Below are positions 17,457 through 25,728 of a stretch of 64,000 nucleotides of DNA, one piece after another. The DNA comes from an uncultured Eubacteriales bacterium. GTDB lineage: Bacteria; Bacillota; Clostridia; Oscillospirales; CAG-272. Each line of letters starts with the position of its first letter. Positions within the stretch are counted from its first letter, which is position 1. The stretch is from NCBI GenBank assembly GCA_902491535.1, contig CABUHS010000002.1:77063-141062 (forward strand), in the 5' to 3' direction. Made by a program: the position numbers and the translations under genes. The notes under the pieces are model-generated. The model saw only the letters and a list, made by a program, of their open reading frames with translations. It was not told the DNA's origin and ran no database searches.

Positions 17457-18974
17457 ATGGGATCAAAACGAATTATAAAGATTTTATCCTTTGTCCTCTC
17501 TATTGCAGCGGTGGTTTCTGCCGCCGCTGCATGCTCTGCGGAAGAGCAAAAACCGAATGTATCGGAGGAAACTGCCTCCGATACATCCGGAAATATTAAT
17601 GCTCCTGAAGATGCAGATGCAATTGTTGAACGTCTGTACGGAAATACAAAGTATGAAGGTGAAATTGTACGTATACTTTGTCCGGCAGCAGGAACGACAT
17701 GGTGCCGTTTCATCAGTGATACGGCTAATGAAGTATGGTTTGAGGATGCCGGTTCGGATGTTCTTCAAAGGGCAGTGTACGAGCGTAATACAAAAACAGA
17801 GAAACTTCTTGGTATTACGATATCTCCTGTATGGGAAGCCGGCGACAATCCGATCGCAGAACGTGTAAACCGGGATGTAGTTGCAGGTGTAGATGAATAT
17901 GACACGGTACTTATGACGCTCGGAAATTCTATGACTGCGGCACAGAACGGAAACACTCTTAATTTTAATGATATAGGCACATTTGATCCGTCCCATGAAT
18001 GGTGGGATGCACAGTTTATAAAAGATTGTACTCTTTTCGGAGAGGATCTTTATGCTGTTGCCGGAGCAATCAACATTATGGACGATTGCTCTGTCGGTGT
18101 TCTTATTTTTAATAAAGACCTTCTCGAATTTAACAATTGTGCCGATCCTTATCAGCAGGTGTTTGACGGTACATGGACGGTAGATGCAATGATGGCTGAT
18201 GCCCGTGCATGCACACGGGATCTGAACGGTGATACGGAATACGATGAAAATGACAGTTGGGGAATCGGAACATACGGAAACGGCATTATATTCGGTATGC
18301 ACGGATTTGACAGCGGTATCGCACGCATGAATGAAGAAGGCATTCCTACCATCATAGGTAATACCGAAAAAAATATTGAAATGTGCAGATATTGGTTTGA
18401 CAATGTTACAAATTCCGATTGTCTTTACAATCAGGGTGTAAACGGTGAAGAGTCGCCTGAGGATATGTTTTATAACGGCCAGCTTGCATTCTATGTAGGA
18501 AATCTTACTCCGCGTACACAGCTTCGTGAGATGGAAGACGAGTATGGAATCCTTCCCGAGGCTAAATATAATGTCGAGCAGGAGAAATATACATCTGCCT
18601 GCGAGACCGGATGGTTCACGGATTATTTGATTCCGAAAAGCTGCTCCAAGCCGGAGGTTGTTGCTGCATGTCTTGAAGTAATGAGCGGATACTCTGTAAA
18701 TACTGTCGATGAAAGTCTGCACGAAATAGTCTTTGATTCAAAGCTTGCGCGTGATGAACAAACAAGACGGATACTAAAGATAGTACAGGAAACAATTTCA
18801 TTTGACTGGGGCGGTATCGGAGAGTGGGCTGCCATAGGCGGAATGGGAATAAGTCCTTGCTTTGCAAGCATGCCTCAGGGTTCTACCTTTACGCTTGCAT
18901 CGAGTCTTGCTTCCGTTATAGACAGCGCACAGGAGGCGCTTGATTCACTTATTGAGAAATTTGATCGCGGTTAA
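17457..18974 (+). CDS. Extracellular solute-binding lipoprotein, copy 3 of 4
   Basis: The 505-residue paralogue has lipobox AAAAC (Cys26) and the same solute-binding-protein signature blocks, including the DLNGDTEYDENDSWG Ca loop and FDSGIARMNEEGIPTI. Start ATG 17457 follows AAAGAGG at 17443-17449. It lies 41 bases after copy 2. Confidence 0.85.
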   Translation: MGSKRIIKILSFVLSIAAVVSAAAACSAEEQKPNVSEETASDTSGNINAPEDADAIVERLYGNTKYEGEIVRILCPAAGTTWCRFISDTANEVWFEDAGSDVLQRAVYERNTKTEKLLGITISPVWEAGDNPIAERVNRDVVAGVDEYDTVLMTLGNSMTAAQNGNTLNFNDIGTFDPSHEWWDAQFIKDCTLFGEDLYAVAGAINIMDDCSVGVLIFNKDLLEFNNCADPYQQVFDGTWTVDAMMADARACTRDLNGDTEYDENDSWGIGTYGNGIIFGMHGFDSGIARMNEEGIPTIIGNTEKNIEMCRYWFDNVTNSDCLYNQGVNGEESPEDMFYNGQLAFYVGNLTPRTQLREMEDEYGILPEAKYNVEQEKYTSACETGWFTDYLIPKSCSKPEVVAACLEVMSGYSVNTVDESLHEIVFDSKLARDEQTRRILKIVQETISFDWGGIGEWAAIGGMGISPCFASMPQGSTFTLASSLASVIDSAQEALDSLIEKFDRG

Positions 18975-19146
18975 ATACATAATAACGGTAATCTTTATAG
19001 CTATTATTGAGGAATGCCACGGTAAGGAACTGTTCAGTTACATGGTTTGATTTAAAATATAATCATATATTTATTCTATTGTTTTCGATTATAGGCGATT
19101 TTGGATGACACGATTTTAAATTTAAAAAGAATTGGAAGTGATAGTT

Positions 19147-20664
19147 ATGATCACAAGAAGAACAATTAAAGTTTTGTCTCTTCTCCTTGCTACCGCAATG
19201 GCGACTGTCACGGCAGCGTCGTGTTCCGGCGAAAAAACATCGGTGGATAATTCTGGTCAGACCGGAAGCACAGCGGAAAATCCCGACACCTCCGGCAAGA
19301 GCGAATCCGAACAGCTTGTAGAAGAGTTGTACGGCAATAGAAAAAACGATTATGACGGAAGAATTTTCCGGATTATCGCAAGTGAAGAATGCTGGGGATC
19401 TTCTATCGGAAATAATGCTAATGAAGTATGGTTTGAGGATGCTGGCTCCGATTTGCTTCAGAGATCAATATATGAACGCAATCATAAAACCGAAGAGCTT
19501 CTCGGTATTACCATAACTCCTGTATGGGATAAAACTTCGGAAGAAATATATGACAGAGTTATTAGTGATAATAACTCCGGAGTGAACGAATATGACGCCG
19601 TAAACATCACGCTGGCACTCGCTATGACATGTGCCCAAAATGGATCTGCGATAAATCTTCTTAAGTGCCAGACTTTTGACGAGTCGCATCCTTGGTGGAA
19701 TCAGACTTTTGTTGAGCAGTGTACACTTTTCGGCACGCAGCTTTATCCTATCGCGGGAGCGATCAACTACGGAGACGATCTTTCGAACAGAATGGTGGTT
19801 TTCAATCAGGATTTTCTTGATAGATATGGATGCGGAGATCCGTATCAGTATGTTTTTGACGGAACATGGACGATTGAAAATATGATGGCGATGGCTCAGA
19901 AATGCACCCAAGATATAAACGGTGACGGAGAAATGGATGAAAACGACAACTGGGGCGTCGGATCCGGAGGCATGACTCTTTATGATAATCTGGTAGGAAT
20001 GGACACAGCTGTTTCCAAGCTCGGGGAGGATGGATATCCTGTTATACTGAGTAAAAATGAAGATCATGTTACCAAAGTCGAATATTTCTTTAAGAATATA
20101 ATTGATACCGATTATTTGTATTACGGAGGCATAACCGGCAGTGCTGATGTCAGTTATATGGATCTTTTCAGTAACAGTCAGCTTGCATTCGGTTTTGTTA
20201 TGTTAGGCAGTTCTATACAGCTTCGCGGAATGGATGATTACTGCGGAGTTCTTCCGATGCCGAAATACAACGAAGAGCAGACAAAGTATACTTCAGGTGC
20301 CAATACGCTCTGGTTTACAACGTATATTATACCGAAATCCTGTACAGATCCTGATTATGCGGCTGCATGCCTTGAGGTAATGAGCGGTTATTCTGTAGAT
20401 ACTCTTGATCATAATCTTAATGATGTTATTTTTCAGAGTAAAGTCGCACGGGATGAGAACGCACGCAAATGCTTTGATATAATAAAGGATACCTTATCAT
20501 TCGACTGGTCGTTTATCGGATCATGGCGGGGAGATCTTGTAAGTGCTTATGAACTTAAGTACGGTCACAGCTTTACCCTCGTATCAAGAGTTGAGTCGGC
20601 TTACGACACTGCTCAGGAAAGTCTTGATGTAATGATAGATGCGTTTAGAGATTGGGACTATTAA
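19147..20664 (+). CDS. Extracellular solute-binding lipoprotein, copy 4 of 4 (most divergent)
   Basis: The 505-residue paralogue has lipobox TAASC (Cys26). It keeps VWFEDAGSDLLQRSIYERN, YPIAGAIN, VFDGTWTIENM and a DINGDGEMDENDNWG Ca loop, but diverges elsewhere. For instance the INIMDDC block is INYGDDL and the ligand-side region around residues 265-300 differs. ATG 19147 is chosen with GGAAGTG at 19135-19141; a TTG at 19132 overlaps that site. It is separated from copy 3 by 172 bases, so it may be transcribed separately. Confidence 0.83.
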   Translation: MITRRTIKVLSLLLATAMATVTAASCSGEKTSVDNSGQTGSTAENPDTSGKSESEQLVEELYGNRKNDYDGRIFRIIASEECWGSSIGNNANEVWFEDAGSDLLQRSIYERNHKTEELLGITITPVWDKTSEEIYDRVISDNNSGVNEYDAVNITLALAMTCAQNGSAINLLKCQTFDESHPWWNQTFVEQCTLFGTQLYPIAGAINYGDDLSNRMVVFNQDFLDRYGCGDPYQYVFDGTWTIENMMAMAQKCTQDINGDGEMDENDNWGVGSGGMTLYDNLVGMDTAVSKLGEDGYPVILSKNEDHVTKVEYFFKNIIDTDYLYYGGITGSADVSYMDLFSNSQLAFGFVMLGSSIQLRGMDDYCGVLPMPKYNEEQTKYTSGANTLWFTTYIIPKSCTDPDYAAACLEVMSGYSVDTLDHNLNDVIFQSKVARDENARKCFDIIKDTLSFDWSFIGSWRGDLVSAYELKYGHSFTLVSRVESAYDTAQESLDVMIDAFRDWDY

Positions 20665-20770
20665 ATTGATCCGTAATAAAACAGCTTAATATCGTTGCGT
20701 TGCGGCATTTGATGCTCCGCATAATCTGCATATAATTTCAGGTGCCGCATACGCAGTATATTTGCTTTTC

Positions 20771-20804
20771 CATTTGTGTTTTTATATTTATGAAAACGCA
20801 AATG
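20771..20804 (+). other. 12-bp inverted repeat downstream of the solute-binding-protein array
   Basis: CATTTGTGTTTT (20771-20782) pairs with AAAACGCAAATG (20793-20804) with one G-T wobble and a 10-base loop. There is no following U-run, so an operator or mRNA 3'-end structure is likelier than a classic terminator. Confidence 0.45.
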
Positions 20805-20886
20805 AGGAAGTAAACTTATGATATAGCTTCTTCATAATAATGACGGCGGAATATTTTGCGGTCAAACGGCGAAAACACATTCGTCG

Positions 20887-20920
20887 TATAATATAGTCAA
20901 CTTCCGGGATTATCCCGGAA
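20887..20920 (+). promoter_or_regulatory. Perfect -10 box followed by a 5'-leader hairpin before DUF4838
   Basis: TATAAT lies at 20887-20892 without a good -35. Ten bases later TTCCGGGA (20902-20909) and TCCCGGAA (20913-20920) form a perfect 8-bp stem with a 3-base loop, four bases before the AAAGGA ribosome site. If transcription starts near 20899, the mRNA begins with this hairpin. Confidence 0.4.
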
Positions 20921-20940
20921 ATGAAAGGAATGAAACTGAT

Positions 20941-22542
20941 TTGAAGGAATTTTATCTTGTACAGGACAAGACTCCTAAGGCTAAGATCATCTGCACTACA
21001 GGCGATCAGCGTGATCCCAGCAACGCTTTTGAGGCGGCAACTGCCCTTGCCGAAGTGATAAAGTGCGCGACGGACTGTGATATTGATATCATAGCTCCCG
21101 ACGCAAAGAATGAAAATGATGTAAATGTTACGGTTGCAGTCACCGGCGACGGTACTGATTCCTCGATGACACTTGACGGAGATGCATTTTCCGTTTCAGT
21201 AAACGGCGGAAATGTATCTATACTTGCAGGAAACGTTACAGGAATCTGGAATGCAATGGCATATTTTGTGTCAGCAGTTATCGGATACGATCCTCATACC
21301 GGAAAGAAACCAGAGGTAAGAGATTCTATAAAGCTTCCTGAGACTCTTTCGTATACATTTAACGGAAGTCCTGCTCCTCAGCCGCTTATCCCGGTTGAGC
21401 CGGACGGCGCATTTAAGGTTACCGGATGCGGCGATACATACTATGAGCAGTTGCTTGAGCATACGGCTTTTCTTTACAGAGATAACCTTATTCCTTGTTG
21501 TTACAGCGGCGAGCATCACGAATATCTTATTCGTAAGGCAGTTGCACAGCAGCGTCTTATCTGGAATGCAACAGGCGACTGTCACTGCGATCACTGCTCA
21601 CGTCATGAAGGTGAAACCGGTGAAAAAGCGCATTCTTTCTGTAAGTGTCCGACATGTGCTGCCGCTGCCGAGAGAGAAGGAACGCTTTGCGGTGCGTACT
21701 TTGATATTGTCCGTGAAGCTGCATCCCGCCTTGCAAAGGTAGATCCTGATGCATATCTTACAATAGCAGCTACATCGGTTACTCTTGATCCTCCCAAGAC
21801 ATACCTCGGAGACAATGTACGCGTTGTTGTTGCAGACCGCATGCTTTGCTCATCTCATCCGATAAGCGAAGATTCATGTGAGCGCAATGCGGCGTTTGCA
21901 AAGAAGCTCCGCGCATGGAGAAAGCTTTGCGGCTCGCTTTATGTCATAGATTTTACATCCGATTACTACTATTTCCCGGCTACCTTTCCGTCATTTGATA
22001 TAATGCGTCAAAATGCAGCATTTTATCATGAAGTCGGCGTAGACGGCGTATTCTTCCAGTTTGACCGCATGCAGTCAGAACTTGAATTCAGCGATATCCG
22101 CATGATACTTGCAGAAGCTGTTCTTAAGCGCCCGACAATGTCGGCTGATGAATTTGACAAGCGTATGGATAACGCGCTTGTACATGTTTACGGAACGGAC
22201 GCGGCTCCCGTGATCAGACGCTATATCGACCGCTTTACCGAGCTTGCACTTGACGGTCATTGCTTCGATACGCATAGCTGGCCGCATGAAGTTCTTTCGC
22301 TAAAAAAAGATAACGGCGAATACGATCTTTCGTTTGCAAAAGAGGCATATAAGATGTGGGATTCTATTCATCCGCATCCTGAAGCGCTTGCGCGTAATGA
22401 GCTTTATCTTGCGCGTATGCTGTTTACCCAATATCAGGCACAGCCTGTATGCTATTCCAAAACTCAGTTTTCCGAATGGCTTATGGATTGCATTCATATA
22501 TATGACAGAGGGCGCGCTCTCGAAGAAATTATGGCAGACTGA
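20941..22542 (+). CDS. DUF4838-domain protein, probable glycan-active enzyme
   Basis: The 533-residue protein has an N-terminal alpha-glucuronidase-like (GH67N-type) region (about 1-140), with GNVTGIWNAMAYFVSAVIG. The DUF4838 barrel-like domain (about 155-440) follows, with a Cys/His cluster CHCDHCSRHEG and CKCPTCAAAAE, then VVVADRMLCSSHP and GVDGVFFQFD. DUF4838 genes sit in polysaccharide-utilisation loci; activity is undetermined. The start is TTG 20941 with AAAGGA at 20924-20929; no in-frame ATG fits better. There is no signal peptide, so it is predicted cytoplasmic. It is a paralogue of the fragment at 3-575 and is followed after 27 bases by an SGNH hydrolase. Confidence 0.8.
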   Translation: MKEFYLVQDKTPKAKIICTTGDQRDPSNAFEAATALAEVIKCATDCDIDIIAPDAKNENDVNVTVAVTGDGTDSSMTLDGDAFSVSVNGGNVSILAGNVTGIWNAMAYFVSAVIGYDPHTGKKPEVRDSIKLPETLSYTFNGSPAPQPLIPVEPDGAFKVTGCGDTYYEQLLEHTAFLYRDNLIPCCYSGEHHEYLIRKAVAQQRLIWNATGDCHCDHCSRHEGETGEKAHSFCKCPTCAAAAEREGTLCGAYFDIVREAASRLAKVDPDAYLTIAATSVTLDPPKTYLGDNVRVVVADRMLCSSHPISEDSCERNAAFAKKLRAWRKLCGSLYVIDFTSDYYYFPATFPSFDIMRQNAAFYHEVGVDGVFFQFDRMQSELEFSDIRMILAEAVLKRPTMSADEFDKRMDNALVHVYGTDAAPVIRRYIDRFTELALDGHCFDTHSWPHEVLSLKKDNGEYDLSFAKEAYKMWDSIHPHPEALARNELYLARMLFTQYQAQPVCYSKTQFSEWLMDCIHIYDRGRALEEIMAD

Positions 22543-22569
22543 CAGAGCCTGCTCAAAGGAGATTTTAAT

Positions 22570-23250
22570 ATGTCACAGGACAAGAAAAACAAGATCATAC
22601 TTTTTCAGGGAGATTCGATCTCTGACGGAAACAGATATAAAGATCCGATGGCACGCGGAGACCTGAATCATCAGATAGGACATACCTTTATTTATACTAT
22701 AGCAAGCGAGCTTGGATACAAATATGCAGATAAAAATCTTGCTTTTGTAAACCGTGCTATTTCCGGAGAAAATATTGAGACGATCTATGACAGACGCGAG
22801 GAGGATATTTTTGAAGAGCATCCTGACGTGTTCAGCATACTTGTCGGCAGTAATGAATATTGGATTTGGAAGGACGAGCCGGATCATACTGAGGAATTTG
22901 ATGAGATATACCGTCAGCTTCTTGACGAAGTTCTCGAGCATAATCCGGATACAAAGATAGTTATCAGTGAGCCGATGGTTCTTCCGGTAGTACTTGAACC
23001 GGATGTTTATAATGCAAGACTCAAGATGACATATGAAGAAATCGAAGTTCTTCAAAAAATTGCGGAGGATTACGGCGCTATTTACATACCGCTTCTCGAA
23101 AAATTTCAAAAGGCCTGTGAGATCCGCGAAGCAAGCTACTGGATGTGGGACGGTGTTCACCCTACAGAAGCAGGTCACGGAATGATTGCAAATGAATGGA
23201 TGAAAGCAGTGCTTCCGAGCGGAATTCTCGGTTTTAAAGCAGAACTTTAA
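22570..23250 (+). CDS. SGNH/GDSL hydrolase (carbohydrate acetyl-esterase-like)
   Basis: The 226-residue single-domain protein shows block I QGDSISDGN with nucleophile Ser and block II NRAISGENI with the oxyanion Gly. Block III is VGSNEYW, where GxND is usual, with Glu in place of Asp. Block V is DGVHPTEAGH with catalytic Asp and His. It resembles rhamnogalacturonan-acetylesterase-type SGNH enzymes; the substrate is inferred. There is no signal peptide. ATG 22570 follows AAAGGAG at 22555-22561. It is probably co-transcribed with DUF4838 and is unrelated in architecture to the SGNH enzyme at 7841. Confidence 0.82.
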   Translation: MSQDKKNKIILFQGDSISDGNRYKDPMARGDLNHQIGHTFIYTIASELGYKYADKNLAFVNRAISGENIETIYDRREEDIFEEHPDVFSILVGSNEYWIWKDEPDHTEEFDEIYRQLLDEVLEHNPDTKIVISEPMVLPVVLEPDVYNARLKMTYEEIEVLQKIAEDYGAIYIPLLEKFQKACEIREASYWMWDGVHPTEAGHGMIANEWMKAVLPSGILGFKAEL

Positions 23251-23269
23251 TTTATAAAATAAAATATCG

Positions 23270-23307
23270 GCGGAGACGATTTTATCGGCTCCGCTTTCCG
23301 CTTTTCT
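23270..23307 (+). terminator. Probable terminator after the SGNH hydrolase
   Basis: GCGGAG (23270-23275) pairs with CTCCGC (23289-23294), followed by TTTCCGCTTTT. Confidence 0.5.
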
Positions 23308-23339
23308 GCATATTTAATAAATTATGCGATAATTTCTTT

Positions 23340-23369
23340 TTGGCGGATAATTTTCGGTTATCATATTAT
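23340..23369 (+). promoter_or_regulatory. Possible promoter for the MFS gene
   Basis: TTGGCG (23340-23345) and TATTAT (23364-23369) with an 18-base spacer, 57 bases before the ATG at 23427. Confidence 0.4.
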
Positions 23370-23426
23370 GGAAAATATCATGGCGGCAATTCTTTTTACA
23401 TGTTAGGTTTATAAAACGGAGGTTTT

Positions 23427-24620
23427 ATGTATTCGATTTTACTTGCGGTGATTTATGCTGCATTTATAAGTCTCGGACTGCCTGATTCATTACTCGGAGC
23501 TGCATGGCCTGCCATGCAGCCGGGAATGGCAGTTCCTGTATCGGCAGTCGGAATTGTATCAATGATAATATCTTTGGGAACGGTTGTGTCAAGTCTTATG
23601 TCCGACCGATTGAACAGACGTATGGGAACTGGCGTCGTTACAGCTGTCAGCGTATTAATGACTGCTGTTGCGCTCATGGGATTTTCACTTTCAGGATCAT
23701 TCTGGCAGCTTTGCATATGGGCAGTTCCGTACGGACTCGGCGCAGGCGGTGTTGACGCTGCACTTAACAACTATGTGGCGCTCCATTATTCATCAAGGCA
23801 TATGAGCTGGCTGCACTGCTTTTGGGGAATAGGCGTATCTGTCGGCCCCTATATTATGGGACAGTGTTTATTGCACGGCTTTCCATGGGGAAGCGGATAT
23901 AAGATAATTTCAGTTATACAGTTTTTGCTTGCCGCGGTAATTTTTATAAGTCTGCCGCTTTGGACACGTGTACACGGCAAGGAAACATATTTGTCGGACT
24001 ATAAAAAAGACAATACTAAAAGCGCTGATAAACCGGTGGGACTGCTCCATGTAATGAAAATTCGCGGAGTTCCGTTTGTACTTATATCGTTTTGTGTATA
24101 CTGTGCATTGGAATCTGCAACGGGACTGTGGGCAAGCAGCTTTTTTGCGGCGTGCCGCGGTATTGATACAGAAACAGCGGCTTCGCTTGCATCCCTTTAT
24201 TATATAGGTATTACTGTGGGTCGTTTTGCCTGCGGCTTTATTGCCGACCGTGTCGGTGACAGGATGCTTGTGCGGATAGGACTTATTACTGTCATTTGCG
24301 GGGCAGGGTTTATTATTATACCTGTAAGCTCGGTTGTACTTGCATGTGTCGGTATTGTTATATGCGGTGTAGGATCTGCACCAGTGTATCCGTCGGTAAT
24401 ACATTCAACGCCTGATAACTTTGGAGCTGAGAATTCTCAGGCTATTATTGGTGTGCAGATGGCGAGCGCATATGTCGGGACAACATTTATACCTCCGCTT
24501 TTTGGTCTGATTTCGGAAAAAACAGGTATGTTTATATATCCGTTTTTTATAATTCTTCTCGCAGTTGTCGTACTGATATCTACGGAAACTGTCGGAAAGA
24601 CGGTTAAAAAAGAACATTGA
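23427..24620 (+). CDS. Major facilitator superfamily transporter (sugar-permease-like)
   Basis: The 397-residue protein has about 12 predicted membrane helices in two six-helix halves. An A-loop is recognisable (SDRLNRRMGTGVV between helices 2 and 3) together with its counterpart in the second half (ADRVGDRMLVRIG). The LGLPDSLLGAAWP opening and the conserved acidic/polar first helix recall FucP/YbjJ-type sugar permeases. It is the only complete transport protein in the glycan island, so it may import the mono- or disaccharide. Specificity cannot be read from sequence. ATG 23427 follows GGAGG at 23419-23423. Confidence 0.8.
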   Translation: MYSILLAVIYAAFISLGLPDSLLGAAWPAMQPGMAVPVSAVGIVSMIISLGTVVSSLMSDRLNRRMGTGVVTAVSVLMTAVALMGFSLSGSFWQLCIWAVPYGLGAGGVDAALNNYVALHYSSRHMSWLHCFWGIGVSVGPYIMGQCLLHGFPWGSGYKIISVIQFLLAAVIFISLPLWTRVHGKETYLSDYKKDNTKSADKPVGLLHVMKIRGVPFVLISFCVYCALESATGLWASSFFAACRGIDTETAASLASLYYIGITVGRFACGFIADRVGDRMLVRIGLITVICGAGFIIIPVSSVVLACVGIVICGVGSAPVYPSVIHSTPDNFGAENSQAIIGVQMASAYVGTTFIPPLFGLISEKTGMFIYPFFIILLAVVVLISTETVGKTVKKEH

Positions 24621-24713
24621 CAGACGCTATGTATTATTTAATGAGTTTTTGAAAAACATGATCTGCTGCTTTCGCCATTAACAAAAAAATTACTTAAAAT
24701 TATATAAAATCAA

Positions 24714-24742
24714 TTGTAATTTAAGTTCTTATGTGATAATAT
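24714..24742 (+). promoter_or_regulatory. Promoter for cdaA
   Basis: TTGTAA (24714-24719), a 17-base spacer and TAATAT (24737-24742) preceded by an extended -10 TG (24734-24735). A second TATAAT overlaps at 24742-24747. Confidence 0.55.
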
Positions 24743-24852
24743 ATAATGAATGGATAATCAGTTTTCTACACTGATTTTTCGGCTTTTCGGTGCTTCCGTT
24801 CTGTTTTACGGTGGGCATTGCATAAATGACTGCGGAAAGGGTGAATTACAGT

Positions 24853-25722
24853 TTGAATGCAATCTGGCGCTTTATAATGAACCTCGGTGATAATTTCAAG
24901 GGAGTTATCATGTCGATCGGTTTTAAAGATATTGCAGATATTCTGATAGTCGCTGTATTTTTTTATTATGCTATAAAATTTTTGCGCGACCGACGTGCGG
25001 GTAAGCTTGCATTCGGAGTTGTGCTTTTGTTTGCAATACAGATAATAAGCGATCTGTTTGATTTTGTAGCGCTTCGTTTTCTGCTTCAGAATGTTTTTCA
25101 GATCGGGCTTATCGCGTTTGTAATACTCTTTCAGCCGGAGCTTCGTTCCGCTCTTGAGAAGATCGGTGGCGGCGGAGGCTCAATAAAGACGATTATAGGA
25201 ATGACGGGGGAGCGCGATTCGTCTACAAAAGCGAACACGATCTCGGCAATCGGAGAAGCAGTCTGCGATATGTCAAAGGATAAGACCGGTGCGCTTATAG
25301 TTATTGAGCGAAGCACAAAGCTTGGAGACATAATAGGAAGCGGAGTTATTGTGAATGCCGATATTACGCCGTTTCTTATAAAAAATATCTTTTTCAACAA
25401 GGCTCCTCTGCATGACGGCGCAATGATTATCCGCGATTTCAGAATATATGCCGCAGGATGCTTTTTACCGCTTTCATCAAATGATGATATTATCAAGGAT
25501 CTGGGAACAAGGCATAGAGCTGCAATCGGTATGAGTGAAAACAGTGATGCGGTAGTTATCGTTGTTTCGGAGGAGACGGGGACGATATCGATCGCGATTG
25601 AAGGAAAACTGTACAGAAATCTTAATTACAGTTCGCTTATCAGTATACTCGGAGAGCAATTGACGTCAGATTCGGAAAGCGGTGTTATAAGAAAGTTTCG
25701 TATAAGGAAAAAAAGAGGGTGA
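24853..25722 (+). CDS. cdaA: Diadenylate cyclase CdaA
   Basis: The membrane enzyme makes c-di-AMP from two ATP; c-di-AMP controls potassium and osmolyte balance and cell-wall homeostasis. The 289-residue product (start TTG 24853, with GGAAAGG at 24834-24840) has three N-terminal membrane helices in residues about 20-100. The DAC domain follows, with KAPLHDGAMII (DGA near residue 188) and TRHRAA (RHR near 220), both required for catalysis. An ATG at 24826 would add nine residues but has no ribosome site. It is followed six bases later by cdaR, the standard partner. glmM, often third in this operon, is absent here. Confidence 0.93.
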   Translation: MNAIWRFIMNLGDNFKGVIMSIGFKDIADILIVAVFFYYAIKFLRDRRAGKLAFGVVLLFAIQIISDLFDFVALRFLLQNVFQIGLIAFVILFQPELRSALEKIGGGGGSIKTIIGMTGERDSSTKANTISAIGEAVCDMSKDKTGALIVIERSTKLGDIIGSGVIVNADITPFLIKNIFFNKAPLHDGAMIIRDFRIYAAGCFLPLSSNDDIIKDLGTRHRAAIGMSENSDAVVIVVSEETGTISIAIEGKLYRNLNYSSLISILGEQLTSDSESGVIRKFRIRKKRG

Positions 25723-25728
25723 TCGGTT

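Noticed and set aside
17484..18722. A 412-codon minus-strand open frame opposite the third solute-binding protein
   Set aside because: It is a shadow of a clear lipoprotein gene with a ribosome site; the translated product has no recognisable features.
23270..24713. tRNA genes in the gaps around the MFS gene and other intergenic regions
   Set aside because: No cloverleaf-like arms or TTCGA-type T-loop with matching acceptor stem were found in any gap.
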